Made by a program: the position numbers and the translations under genes. A model generated the notes under the pieces. The model ran no database searches, was not told the origin of the DNA, and saw nothing but the letters and a program-made list of their open reading frames with translations. Shown here one piece after another: positions 47,311 to 59,414 of a stretch of DNA of 64,000 bases. The DNA is taken from contig NC_077231.1 of NCBI RefSeq assembly GCF_027887165.1, positions 128,211,987-128,275,986 of the forward strand. The letters are read 5' to 3'. The DNA is from Monodelphis domestica (Eukaryota > Chordata > Mammalia > Didelphimorphia > Didelphidae). Each line of letters begins with the position of its first letter. Position 1 is the first letter of the stretch.

Positions 47311-47965
47311 AATGTATGTCAGTGACAGTATAGGGTTATCATGTAAAACAAATCCTTTTTGGAGATAGGATTTTAAACAAGAGATTCTAAACCGAAAAAA
47401 AAAAAATTCTAGGATATAATATAAACAGTGGGATAATAAGCACTTATCACTCAACTCTTTTCTACTTTGAAATTTCATCTTAAAGATTTAAACATTGAAC
47501 AATTCTTGTCACCTCTCTCCCTCTTAAGGCTTGAAGCAACATTAATGAGGGAATGTTGTTAAAGATATTGTGAGCTCCTTGGGAGAAAAACTATATATAG
47601 TAAAATATTTTTGTCGTGATCAACTTAATAGTGTGATGAATATTTTACATGTTTTTCCATTTAACTCTAAAATAGTGTGATTAAGAAAGCCTATTTATTT
47701 TGTTACAGATATAAGTTCAATGAAAAAATTTAGTGTACAGTAATTTATAAAGATGAGAATTGATGGGGCAGTATTAGTAATAATTTTATACTTATATAAA
47801 ACATAAGATTAACAAAAAGCTTTTCTCATAACAAAATTCTAAAAAAAATAGTGGAATTTTAATAATTAATGTTCACCCTGACCCCATTGAAACACTCAAA
47901 GTCTAGATATCTTCAGACTTCTTGGTTGAATCAGGTTATAAATTTGTGTAAGTATATGGAGTTGC
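47311..47965. other. AT-rich sequence without recognised features
   Basis: No gene or repeat that I can name. An A-run at 47393-47406 may mark an old insertion tail. Confidence 0.45.
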
Positions 47966-47969
47966 ATGC

Positions 47970-48029
47970 TGGGAGCTAAGTTGGTGGAGTAAAGGACTCT
48001 TTAGTCCCCAAACCCTATACACACACACA

Positions 48030-48062
<33 letters not shown>

Positions 48063-51000
48063 AGTCTAAAGAACACATTTCAATGAGGTAAGAAGAAAGA
48101 GTAGCCCAGGTAGCACAACAATTGTGGGAATCAGCTGATCTTGAAGCAACCCAATACACTGCTACTCTGCCAGAGACAATGAAGCTACAGAAAAGGAATG
48201 GGCCCAGTCCAAGCCTCTCAACACAGGCTATAGTGCAAGATAGGTAACCAGTCCATCTTAGGTCATACTGCATAGGTAGCAAAGGCAGAACAGACATGAA
48301 ACCAACATAATTATATGCGGCTTTAGGCAGTGAAGTGGCAGAGTATGTAAAGAAGCAGAACCTAGAGCAGTAGACTTACTTGGACATTTGGCAGGGACAG
48401 GGAAGCAGCAGAGCAGAGACCAGTCCAATTCATAAAACAACAGAGGACATGATAACATGAGTTGAATCAAACTTAAAAACCAGCTCCAAGACTCCTCAGA
48501 GCAAGCTAGTAGGGCCATCCCTTGGACAGACACATTGCAAGAAATAGAGGTAGGCAGGCCTACCTCAAGTACCAGAGAACAGTACTCTGTATGCTTGGAA
48601 AGTATTCCACCTACTCCAGGATCACAAAAAAACCTTAATAGATAGATAAGGTAATGGGGGGGGGGGAGAAAAAAAAACAGAAAAATCAGCAAAGGAAAAA
48701 AAAAAACCTGATTTTAGAAAGTTATTTTGGTAATAGCAAAGATCAAAATAGGAACTCAGAAGATACCCATGACAGAAAAGGAAACATATACAGCCCCAAC
48801 ATAAAATATGAAAGGATGTCATGCCCTAAAAGAATTTCTGGAAGAACTTGAAAAAGAATTTAAAAAATCAAAATATAGAAGTGACAGAAAAACTCAACAG
48901 CTGAGGAAAAATTCATTGAATAACCAACTGCCAAAAGAAAATGGTGGAACACAATATATTTAAAAAAAAAAACTCCCAAAGGAAAAGAATGGACCAAATT
49001 AAAATGGAGGCAAAGAAAAAAACAGGCAAAAAACCAAACAACTACCACCAAAAAAACACACTGAAGAAAGTCACTCTTTAAGGAACAGGTTTGGCCAAAT
49101 GGAAAAGGAAACACAAAAACTCAAGGAAGAAAATAACTTCCAAAAAATAAAAAATAGGTAAATAGAAGCTAATGAACCCATGAAATATTATAAAATAATA
49201 ATATAAAAACAAAACAATGAAAAGATATAGAAGAATATTTAAAATATCTCACTGGAAATACAAATGAAATGGAAAATAGATTCAGAAGAGATAAGCTAAG
49301 AATAGGAGGAATATCTGAAAGCCAAGATAAAAAAGTAAGAGCCCAGGAACCCCATGGAAAAAAATCACCAGGGAAAACTTCCCTGATATTCTTGAAGATG
49401 GAAAAATGAAAACTGAGAGAATCCACTAATCACTTCCTAAAAGAAACTCCAAAATAAAATTCATCCAGATTCTTATTGACAAATTCTAGAACTCCTAAGC
49501 CAAAGAAAAAGTACTACAGTTATTCAGAAGGGGGAAAATCAAATATCATGTAGCCAAAGTCAGTATTTCACATAATTTTGCAGCTTCTAAATTAAGGATC
49601 TGGAAAGAACAGAATATGGCATTCTGAAAAGCAAAAAAATCTAAGACTATAACCAAGAATCATAGCCCAGCAACATTGAGCATAATGCAACAGGGGAAAA
49701 AATAATGCTTAACAAAATATAGGAATTTCAGACTTTTCTGACCAAAAAACTGAAGCTATAAGGAAAACTCTATGAGTAAATTTGACACTCAAGAGAAAGA
49801 TGAAAATATAAAGTGGAAACAAGAATTTCAAGAGTGTTGAATTGAGTACATCTTTGGGAAGGATCTAATTTAAATGCTAAATTTATTTATGATACTTGAT
49901 ATATTTAAATTACTGAAGATACTTAAAAACTTTATCACAATTTGAGCAGTGAAAATTCGTGTATATAGAAAGAAAGAAGAAAAGAAAAAAATTTAATAGA
50001 TTGGACCGATATCCCCTCCCCCTCATAAAAATAAAGGACAGGAAAGGGAGAAGAATGAGGAAAATATGATAAGAGAAATGGAGAGACAGGGGCAAGGTAT
50101 CTCTCATGAAAGGGAACTTAAGTGTCAATAATGTGGAAGAGAAGATGGGGATATGGTGGTGGGCTATGCTTAAAACTCAATCTCATCAGAATTAGCTCAA
50201 AGTAGGAATAAAACTCACACTCACCTATAAAATGCACTTTATCCTATTGGGAAGTGGGAGAATATAGGGAATAAGGAAAGGGGGGTAAGGAGAAAAAGGA
50301 GGGAAAATTGGGGGAGGCAGTGATTAAATACAAAACATCTGTGAACAGGGAAAAGCTAAAGAAGAGAGAGAAGGGCAAATGGGAAAATAAGATGGAGAGA
50401 AAAATATAATTAGTAAACACAATTAAATGTGAATGTGATGAACTCACCCATAAAATGGAAAAGGATAGGAGAGTAGATTAAAAACCAGAAATCCCACAAT
50501 ATTCTGTCTACCAAAAAAAAAAAAACACAAAAAACCAAAAACAAAAAGAAAACATTTAAAACAGAGACACACAGAATAAAAGTAAGGAAATGAAGCAGAA
50601 TCTACTATACTTCAGTTAAAGTAAAGCAAAAAGCAGGCTGGCAATCATGATCCAAAACAAAGGAAAAATAAAATTTAATTTAATCAAAAGAAATAAGGAA
50701 GGAAATCATATATTGATAGAAGGCACCAAAGACAAGGGACAATGATAAACATATATGTACCAAATGGCATAGGATCCAGACTCCTAAAGGAGAAGTTATA
50801 GGTGTAAATAATAGTAAAAGATTATTAGTGGGACACTTCTATCTTCTCCTTTCAGAAGTAGATAAACCCAAATAAAAATAAACATGAAAGAATTTAAGGG
50901 CTAAATAGATATTGAGAATGTGATAAGGCTCTGCAGAAAACTGAATCTTTTCTTAGTACTTAATAGGAAGATGGTATATACTACCAAGAAAAGATGTATA

Positions 51001-51535
51001 CCACTTCCTGTAATTTGACCATGTAATAAGGCATAAAAATTTCACAACCAAATGTAGAAAAATGGAAATATTAAATGTGTACTTTTCATACCACAGTGCA
51101 ACAAAATGATATTCAATAAAGTGCATTAGAAAGAAAGACTAAAATTAATTGGAAACTAAGTAATCTTATCCTTAAAAAATGGGTCAAATAACAAATAATA
51201 TAAACAATCAATAATTTTGCTAATGAAAAGGACAAGGAGGACACAATCACCAAAATTTATGAGATGCAGTAAAAGGTGTATTTAGGTGTATTTATATCTC
51301 TAAATGCTTACATCAACAAAACAGAAAAAGATTAGATCAATGAATTGGATTTGGAATTAAAAACAAGTTATAAATCCCCAATTAAAAACCAAACCAGAAG
51401 TCCTGAAAACCAAAGGAGAAATCAACAAAATTGAAATTAAGAAAACCATTGAACTAATAAATAAGACAAGGTATTGGATTAGTGAAAAAAAATAGATGTC
51501 ATGTAACTTGATTAAAAAAAAAGAAAGAAACTATA
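47970..51535 (+). mobile_element. L1 of another subfamily: 5' UTR, ORF1 and first part of ORF2; 3' part missing
   Basis: Starts at 'gggagctaagttggtggag' (47971). The 5' UTR (47970-48680) has a (CACG)n microsatellite near its beginning. ORF1 remnants run from about 48690 ('MSCPKRISGRT', coiled-coil 'KEELEKEFKKSKY', then 'NRFRRDKLRIGGISESQDKK' near 49270) to about 49770. The spacer is purine-rich (49770-50400). ORF2 begins near 50420 ('N.CECDELTHKMEKDRRVD') with the endonuclease, followed by the linker ('LKTKGEINKIEIKKTIELINKTRYWI' at 51400-51480). Homology stops at about 51535. Many frame breaks are present. The 5' UTR is unlike those at 25.7, 29.6 and 31.9 kb. Confidence 0.78.
48014..48060. 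repeat. (CA)n-(CGCA)n microsatellite in L1 5' UTR
   Basis: A short (CA)n run followed by eight or so CGCA units. It carries one CpG per unit and is thus unusually CpG-dense for this window. It lies about 45 bases after the start of the L1. Confidence 0.95.
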
Positions 51536-51539
51536 TCTC

Positions 51540-52890
51540 TTTTATTGGCTAGGCATATAGAACATGTATAAGGGAAGGGCATAAAAATTACCCCTGATGA
51601 ACTAGATCATGGAGAGAGAGTGGGAAAACTCCTTGCTCCTAACTGACCTTTTTGGGGTCTTCAGCATCATTCAACAACTTCTCTTTTTATTCTGCTCCCA
51701 TCCATATATTTGTGGCTCATAAGCTATTGTCTCCTGAGTCTTTCTCCATGCTTCCTCAGTTATTAATTGCTTGGCTCAGAGTCTTTTAAACACCAGTTCA
51801 TATTTATGAATATATTCCTTCATATCTATATCTATATATCTGTATTCCTTTAAAAACTCCAACTTTCCAATTCATCTATCTGTTTAATTCTTATGACTTA
51901 CTCTTCCCTTTATACCTCAGTGAAGCACAGAGAATATCACAGCTTTAATTTTGGATCATCAACATGTGTTCCATATCCATATTCAAGAATTCTACAATTC
52001 CTTTATGTGATCCTAATTTTTTCATTCAATTTATCTTGAATCTTTTTGCTAAACTCACCACAATTTTAAATCCCTCTACACCCCTGTTCTTTCACAGTTC
52101 ATTATCTCTGGCAAAAGTTTAAGATCTTACCAGTTTGACTTTTTAATCTGTTAAATTCTACTCTCTTTTCTGCTCTGAAGTTTTATCCTATCATTATTTG
52201 TGACCAACATAGATTACTATTAATGTATATCTCTTCTGCTCCTATGAATGTGCTATTAAATGGAAGTAGAAGAAGTTGTACAATTTTGAATGGGTACACT
52301 ACAAATCCAATGTCTTTCACTGCAATAATGTAATCCCTTCGCTCCTCTCTAATTGATTCCCTGTTTCACTCACTAAATCAGCTGTTTTATGTCTTCATTT
52401 TACACTACAAACTTCTGTATCTTTCTCTCATACTATATCAACTTAGGATTTATGCTCATATTTTACTAAGAAAATTAGTCATTAGGTATTTCACTGCATC
52501 TCAGTACACCTCAACATTATTTTGCACCATGTCATCCTTTACTTCAAATTGTAAATCCTTTTCCTTATCAATTTAAACCCCTCCAATGTGCTCTTATTCC
52601 TATCCTTTCCTACAATCTTCAGTACATTTTCTCTATCATCTGGATCTGTCTAATAGTATATCTTTCTGTTTTCTACAAGTTACTTCTCTGCTTTCTACAA
52701 TACACACATGATGCCTCTGTCTTTCAAAAACCATCATTACGACATGCTTTTTCCTCTATCTACTAGCCTGTCTCTCCCTCTTTCTCAGTCAAACTCATAG
52801 TATTTTTTCCTCAAGTTCACAAAAATCCTATTAATATTTATTTTTCAAAGTTTGAGCCAAATTCTCACCTTCTCTCTAAATTCTCCCTAA
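51540..52890. other. C/T-rich sequence, possibly a decayed CR1/L3 body
   Basis: From about 51640 the plus strand is markedly pyrimidine-rich. Phrases such as 'gtgaccaacatagattacta' and 'ctattaaatggaagtagaag' (52200-52280) suggest to me the sense strand of a marsupial CR1/L3-type LINE upstream of its 3' end. No protein-level match could be read, so this is a suggestion only. No gene is seen. Confidence 0.28.
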
Positions 52891-52894
52891 GATG

Positions 52895-53990
52895 GCAAAC
52901 ACTCTACTATAGATTTTACAGGAGTAATAGTATAAAACATTTGCCAGTATTAGTCATTTTGTGAGAGAATGTGAATAAAAAGAAAAAATGAAGAAATAAA
53001 ATAAAATAAAATATGTGTCAGTCTACATTCAGACTCCATCAATTCTTTCTCTGAAGGCCTATGACATTTTTCATCATGTGTCCTTGATGATTGCCTTGGA
53101 TGGATATATTTCTAAGAATAGTGAAGTCATTAGTAAATGTTCTCTTATCATATTGCTGTTACTATGTACAATTCTCCTGGCTCTATTCATTTCCCTTTGC
53201 TTCAGTTCATTTAAGTCTTTCTAGGTTTCTATCAAATCATCCTTTTCATCATTTCTGTTATATATCATTTCTTATAATACAGTCGTACTCCATTACAATC
53301 ATATACTACAAATTGTCCATTCATTCCACAATTTGTGGACATCCTCTCAATTTCCAAATCTTTGTCACCACAGAAAGATCTGTTATAAATTTTTTGTACA
53401 AATAGGTCCTTTTCTCCTTTTAAAACTATGGAACTATTAGTGGCAGTTCTGGATCAGAGGGAATGAATAGCTTTAAAGCCTTTGGGGCATATTTCAAGAT
53501 TATTCTCTAGAATGGTTGAATCAGTTCAGACCTCTACCAGCAGTACATTGGTATCACAAGTTTCTGACATCCTAACCAAAATTTGTTATTTTCTTCTTCT
53601 GTCATATAATGCAATCTGAGAGGTATGAAGTGGTATCTCAGAGTTGATTTAATTTGCATTTCTCTAATCAAGAATAATTTAGAAATTTTTTAATGTGACT
53701 ATATAGCCTTGATTTCTTCATCTGAAAACTGCCCATTCATATATCCTTTGACTATTTATCAACTATGGAGTAATTCTTATTCTTATAAATTTGACTATAT
53801 TCTCTAAATATTTGAGAAATACAGTTTTTATGAGAGATACTTGCTGTAAATTTTCCCTCAGATTTCATCTCTTCTTCTAACTTTGGTGGCATTAGTTTTG
53901 TTGTAAAACATTTCTAATTTAATATAATTAGTTGCCTATTTTTCATTCTTTAATATATTCTATTTCTTGTTTGGTTGTAAATTGCACAAT
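52895..53990 (-). mobile_element. L1 3' end, antisense, old
   Basis: On the minus strand: 'YMNGQFSDEEIKAI', 'LIREMQIKSTLRYHFIPLRLHYM', 'LKYAPKALKLFIPSDPELPLI' and 'IYNRSFCGDKDLEIERMSTNCGMN'. The 3' UTR follows, with the 'tggagtctgaatgtagactg' phrase (53015-53040) and a T-rich run. The order is that of the L1 C-terminal domain and 3' end. Many frame changes are present; it is similar in age to the L1 at 7465-8452. Confidence 0.75.
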
Positions 53991-53999
53991 TCAAGGATT

Positions 54000-54330
54000 G
54001 TAGCTTTGCTCCTTGACATCTCCAGAAGCAGAGCCTTACTATTAACAGGCCCTAGGAGTGGTGTCTTACAAGAGGCTTATGTCAGATTAAGGTCTCATTG
54101 ATCAGTGCTCAAGGTCTTTCATGGCCCACTGGGGAGCATGCCACTGCCTACTTAGACTTTGCTCACCGTTTACCATGGTAAGACCTCTTGTGCTGATTCT
54201 CCAAGTTGTACTGAAACAGAAAACTTTTTCATTCTTCCAAAATTTGATTTTGTTAAGAGAGTTTTTATTAATGCTTCTTTTTTATATTTAAGAGGAAAAG
54301 GAGCCATAATATATTTCAGTAATATACCCC
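54000..54330. other. Unassigned sequence
   Basis: More balanced composition than its surroundings. It contains 'aggccctaggagtggtgtct' and 'ggggagcatgccactgccta'. I do not recognise it; it could be part of the LTR-like element that follows. Confidence 0.35.
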
Positions 54331-54334
54331 CAAG

Positions 54335-54870
54335 TTGTGCAGTTTGGCAGTCAGAGACCCCCTACTGTGCTGCTTGGCAGTTGATGACAGTTAGAAGGGT
54401 GTGACTGAGTGTGGTTTGGTAAGTTGCAGACCGTTGGAAAGGGATTTTTGCCTCTGGGTCCCCTCGAGAGAGGAGTGTGTGGTGTGCTCTCTCTGGGACT
54501 GTGAGGAGTAAGAGAAACAGATTTAAGGTCTTAACAGACTTATTGATATTAATAACTTGGATAGACAGGGAGAGAGGGAGTGGTTATATTATTAGATGAT
54601 GAGAATAAGAGAGTAGGTGAGGGCTTCAGCCTAGCAGAAGATACTGCCCTCTGAGGCAGAGAGATAGGATTTTCTAGAAAAATTTAGTTAGGATTGCGAT
54701 CTTAGCTACAGTTATAATCTATTATAAGATTACTTTCACTTGCCTCCTTCCTATTTCCTATCCATATTTCCTAATAATAAACTAAGTATTTTGCATTTAA
54801 TAAACTGCACATTGATTTTTATTTCCCCATGTTGTGGGTGATTGAAAGATACAGAATCAGTTAGGGATGC
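54335..54870 (+). mobile_element. LTR-like segment, unassigned
   Basis: A 535-base block with a tgtgcagttt start, a G-rich middle ('ggacagggagagagggagtgg'-like, 54560-54580) and two polyadenylation-like boxes (taataaactaag at 54775-54786 and ttaataaactgc at 54798-54809). These precede a T/C-rich end at 54820-54840. This layout fits a retroviral LTR in sense orientation. No second copy is present and the termini are not certain. Confidence 0.38.
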
Positions 54871-54874
54871 ATGG

Positions 54875-56670
54875 CTGAGGTATGAGGTATATGAATCAAT
54901 TGGCAAGAGATATTAAAAAGACATCAGAAAAATCAAAAAAGAAAAGAAAATTTTCTGGATGAAAATATAGACTATCAAAGTCTTATGTGTAAAAATTCCA
55001 AGTAAAAGAAAAATAAATGTATAACAGGTCCTTCTATCAGGGCCCAATCAAAATGATCTAAGCAATGATACATTTACCCAGTCAGTAGCCAGGACTACAG
55101 AAAGGTACCACACTATGAAAGGCAGAAAAGGGGACCATAGGAGCCAAGGTTTCGGGGATACTCGTCTGTGAGTATCTTCAGAGTGAGTGTGGACACAAGG
55201 AAAGTCTATGTCTTAACACATGTTAAACATAGTAACCTCGAGTCTTCACACTAGGTTCAAGACCTTTGTATTGGCCTAGAAGTGCATCAATCCATCCTGG
55301 ATTTGCTTTTCTTTGGCTCTGTGCAATGGCTCTTGTGTGTATATCTTGTCCTGGAATCAGACAGAATCATTAAGCAAAGTCCCATAATTTATTTAAATAA
55401 TTAGTGGCATCATTTTTATAGTCTCTAGCTTTTTAGGGCATGCATTAGCAAATGTATTTCAAACTTGTAGCACTGAAAAGTCAAAAAGTTAAAGAAAATC
55501 TTAATGCTGGTGACATGTGCTTCAAATATAAAAAGGAGAAAAAAAATAATAAAAAAACTGAAAAAGTATACTGCACATGCAAGAAAAATATAATAATAAA
55601 AGAGCTTCAAAAATTCAAAAATATAGCTTATAATCATTAACACTCTGTGTTAGCTAAGAAAATATAAAATGCAAGGCTTTTTCACCAAAAATGAGATCCA
55701 TTTCCTCTTAATATCTGGCCATGCTCACTGTGAGTAGAAGGCAAATGAACTGAACAAGGTTAACATTTTTTTCATTTTTTAAAAATACAGTAGTGCAAAT
55801 ATGTAGTTATCAAAATCCCCAAAATTCTCAATAGCCCAATTAATTACAATAGCAAACAAACACACTTTCATATTTCACATAAGTTGTATGGCATTTAAAA
55901 CCTATGAATTGATGGACATTTGTCACAATTTTTACAAACGTAGCAATCTTTCAACCTTGGTAATAAACATATTTTTAAACAAAGTAAAACTCATCTTGGG
56001 TTAAGAACATAATCAAGAAATCTATATATCATTCTGGTAGAAGTAAAATAGTGAGCTGAAGAGTATAAAAAAAGGAGTGCTCCTTTTTTGGAGGCTTTTA
56101 GGGATACAAATGCCCTAAGAATAACTGCCCAACTTCCATTCACATTTGGGAAGGTTGGTGGTTATAAAATGAATTTCACTTCAGCTACAATTGGCAAAAA
56201 TAACCAGATTGTAAAAAAAAAAAATTCCAAAAATCATATTTAAAAAACCCTTAAAATCAAATCATTTGAGGTATTTAGCACATTAAAATTTCCAAAGGTT
56301 GTTAATACAATTATAACCAGTTCTGAAGTACAGCTATCCTCAGCAAAATAGAAAAAAGCTGTTTTTTCATATATGGGCTTATTCACAATAATATTTGTTC
56401 AATAGTTATAGGGGAAAAACAACAGAATTTCAAAACTCAGTACATTCAAAATAAATTTTATCAACCTTCAGTTCAGCAGAATAATATTGAATCCAATAAT
56501 ATATGAACTTAAAATCACAAAGTTAAACCATAACAAAAAATGCAATAGAATACAGAGATTTTTATAAACCATTGGAGTTTGAAATGCCTTAGAATATAGC
56601 CTTTAGTCTTTAAAGTTCCTTGGGTGGGTTTTTGTTTGTTTGTTTGTTTTTAATTATCCATTTAAATGTC
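54875..56670. other. AT-rich sequence without recognised features
   Basis: Nothing identifiable on either strand. The segment 55070-55350 has a more mixed composition but no frame or repeat signature that I recognise. An A-run at 56213-56224 could be an old tail. Confidence 0.45.
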
Positions 56671-56674
56671 TATT

Positions 56675-56790
56675 GTCGGAAGGTAGAGTAGTAAAGGCTA
56701 TCGATCTGCTCAGAGCCCCACAACTGGGGAGTATCTGAGGCCAGATTTTAACCCAGGACCATGCTCTCAGTTCCCTGAGCCACCCATTTG
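56675..56790 (-). repeat. Marsupial SINE fragment, antisense
   Basis: The reverse complement of the SINE middle and head: 'gtatctgaggccagatttta', 'acccaggaccatgctctcag' and 'ccctgagccacccatttgc'. This matches the same region as the copy at 12118-12298, but with the head variant 'gagccaccca'. Confidence 0.65.
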
Positions 56791-56929
56791 CAAATTCAAA
56801 GTTGAATCTTTGGGCTGAATGTTTCTTCTGGCACGCAGGTGAAATCAATGAAATTACCAGAACAGTCAAAAATCCTTTTAAACAGCCCATTGCTTTTAAA
56901 GTTTCTGTTTGAAAAAATCTGTTTCTTCT

Positions 56930-57648
56930 CCTCTCCCTTTTCTCTCTCCCCTGCTCTGATCCCCCTGTGGTCAATACCCCCATCCACGTGGAGGCTTAGC
57001 CTAAGGGAAAATTACCCAGTCTCCTTTCCCTCTCCTCTCCCCCCTCCGCCCATGTGGCCAATACTGTTACCAGCTGGTCACAATGAGTCCTGAGTGATCT
57101 GCTCCAAGAATCTGGGTGATGAGACAACTGGGGTCCTGCTCGTGGGTCTGGGGTGCAGAAATAGGCAGGCAGCGGGCCGGTGAGAGGCCAGGAGCAGTAG
57201 CTGGAGCGGCTGCGGGGGTGGGCAAGGCTGGGACCAGGTACCAGGTGAGGACGATCAGGGTTGCAGGCAGGAAGCGACTGGGCGGAGCCAGGTGGGGTGG
57301 GCAGCAAATGCAACAGGTCCGGAACCTGTAGCAGCTTTGCAAGGGTAGAAAACCTTGGCCAGAGAGATATGGCTCAAGCTAAGGAGGCAATACTTAATGC
57401 AATGAGATAATGTTCAGATATACCTGGTACCTGGACAATTTTTGAAAAGCTCAAGCAGGACGAAGGAGAAAATCCTTAACACTTCATGGACAAACTTGTA
57501 GAACAGAGAGGAAGATACATAGACAATGACTTAACAAGAGAAAGAGACATTTGACAATTGAGAAGGCTGTTTGTAAAGAATTGTTGCAAAGTAGTCAGGG
57601 ACTATTTCAAAACCAGTTGCCCTAACTGGATGAATATGTACCTTATAA

Positions 57649-57650
<2 letters not shown>
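56930..57650 (+). mobile_element. GC-rich patch with retroviral gag (capsid) fossil
   Basis: A block from about 56930 to 57350 is far richer in G and C than anything else in the window. Directly after it, 57365-57650 reads in sense as a Gag capsid-like sequence, including a segment that resembles the major homology region (PGTWTIFEKLKQDEGENP, then HFMDKLVEQRGRY). Lys/Arg-rich helices follow. It looks like part of a gag gene of an ERV, broken in a few places, with the GC-rich part as its leader or N-terminal gag. LTRs and pol are not found nearby. The proline-rich minus-strand frames here are shadows. The family cannot be set from so little; gamma-like is my best guess. Confidence 0.5.

Positions 57651-57652
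<2 letters not shown>

Positions 57653-57679
<27 letters not shown>
57653..57679. repeat. (AT)n microsatellite
   Basis: A pure AT run of about 27 bases immediately after the gag-like fossil. Confidence 0.95.
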
Positions 57680-57684
<5 letters not shown>

Positions 57685-59135
57685 AGGAAAAATTGGAACT
57701 AAAAATTAAATTAATTAGGGTCAGTTTGGAAATTGCACACATTATTGCCCATTCCAAGAAACTCCTCAGTTGGGTCAGTAGCAAAATGCTGAGATTTGTT
57801 GGAACATTTTAAGAAAGGAACTGATTACATCTTGTAAAAGAGTAAACATTCTTTGGGAAAATAAAAACTAATAATGAAGAAAATATATAAACACCTGTCT
57901 CTTGACTCAATTCCATTATGAAAAATCAAAGGTTTTTATAATCGTTTTCCAAGACCTAGTTTCTGTCTTCAAAGAACTTGTGTTTTTAAATGATCCTTCT
58001 ATTTTACTCAGCCTTCCATTCCAGTACAAATAAGTCAGTTGTAGCAGTTTAATATTAGGTTCAAATTAAATTTCACAGTGAAGGCAATATAGTTAGAGCT
58101 TCATTAATTTTGAGTATAAAATGTCAGATAGGGTATTCATAAGTCTTTTTCATGGAGAAGAAATTTTAAAATAATTTTATCACCCAACATTTTCATTGTC
58201 TTAATTAATGAATACATTATATCCACTCTTAATTAGTATCTTTTAAAAGCTACTACAGAAAAAATAAGTATTTATCTAATATTACTTTCAAACACTAAAG
58301 CTTCTAGTACCAAGAAGTTTTCTTTTATGTTAAAAGGTTGATATTTTATTACAATACAAAATAATGCATTTATTTATCATTTAGAAGTTTTATTTATTTA
58401 ATTACATAGCATGCAAATAAACATTACAAGATTCCAACTTGTATTAAAACAATTGAAGTACATTGTTAAACATCAATTGGAAATGAAACAAAATACTTAG
58501 TTGAGCATCTTGCAAATAATAGATGGACAATGAATATCTGTTCATGAATAAAATTGCTTTTTAAAAAATATTATATAGAGCTCAAAACATACTTTCTCAA
58601 TTATTCTATATTAAGGAGATTCCATTTTTAAAGCTATTAAGAAACAGGTAAAACACTTAGAATGAAAATCTCAGGAAAATAGTGTTAGTAATGGAATTCT
58701 ATTAAACACCAAATTATTAATCATAATATAGATCACTGGACTTCATGAATGAAAAAGTGTGTGTATACTAGCAAACAAAAATATGTATTTTAATTTAAGT
58801 AAAGAAAGAAAAAATGTACTCTATTAATACTTCATCATCTTTTATCCTCAAAGTTTCTCTATTATTATGAAGGTATCTATATGTGTGTTTTTGCACATGT
58901 GTTTCTTTTAGGGTAGATATCTGATAAATTCAGTATTTATTATCGTTTTAATTGTTTCTTTTTCTAACTTATTGTTAGAAAGTATAAATAAATTTTCATT
59001 GGAGGACATGTAGAAAAATGTAGTAAAGAATTTAATAGATTAAAAGAAAATCTTTTCAAAGTCATATTACAGATGGATATACAAGCTGAGTCACATTTAT
59101 CGACTTTCTAAAATTTTAAAATACATATTAAATTC
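57685..59135. other. AT-rich sequence without recognised features
   Basis: About 1.45 kb with very low GC. Only short frames are present and no repeat family is recognisable. Confidence 0.5.
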
Positions 59136-59139
59136 ATTG

Positions 59140-59410
59140 CATCCCTTTTCTATTTTTAATATATGATTTAGGGATTTAATTTTCCCCATGAGTACTGCTT
59201 TAGTTTTATCTCAGCTATTTATATATGATGTTTCAACATTATTTTATTTTATGTAATAATTAATGATTTCTATCATTTGTCCTTTAACATAACCATTATT
59301 TAACATTTCATTGTTATGTCTTCATTTGAACCTGATATTTGTATGTGTTTTTTGAACTGATTACTCTTCTTATTGCATTATATTCACAAAAATAATGATG
59401 TCAAACTTAT
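59140..59410 (-). mobile_element. Old L1 ORF2 linker fragment, antisense
   Basis: The minus strand reads 'ILNNGYVKGQMIEIINYYIK', which aligns with 'LLNDQWVKExIxxEIKxFI' of L1 ORF2. After a few lost residues it continues 'DKTKAVLMGKIKSLNHI', which aligns with 'DTAKAVLRGKFIALNAYI'. This is the linker between endonuclease and reverse transcriptase. Frame breaks are present. No more of the element is recognisable on either side. Confidence 0.66.
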
Positions 59411-59414
59411 TACC

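Noticed and set aside
56996-57342. Proline-rich minus-strand frames of 91-105 codons in the GC-rich patch
   Set aside because: They arise from the strand composition of the GC-rich block. The plus strand continues into gag-like sequence, and no similarity to a known proline-rich protein is evident.
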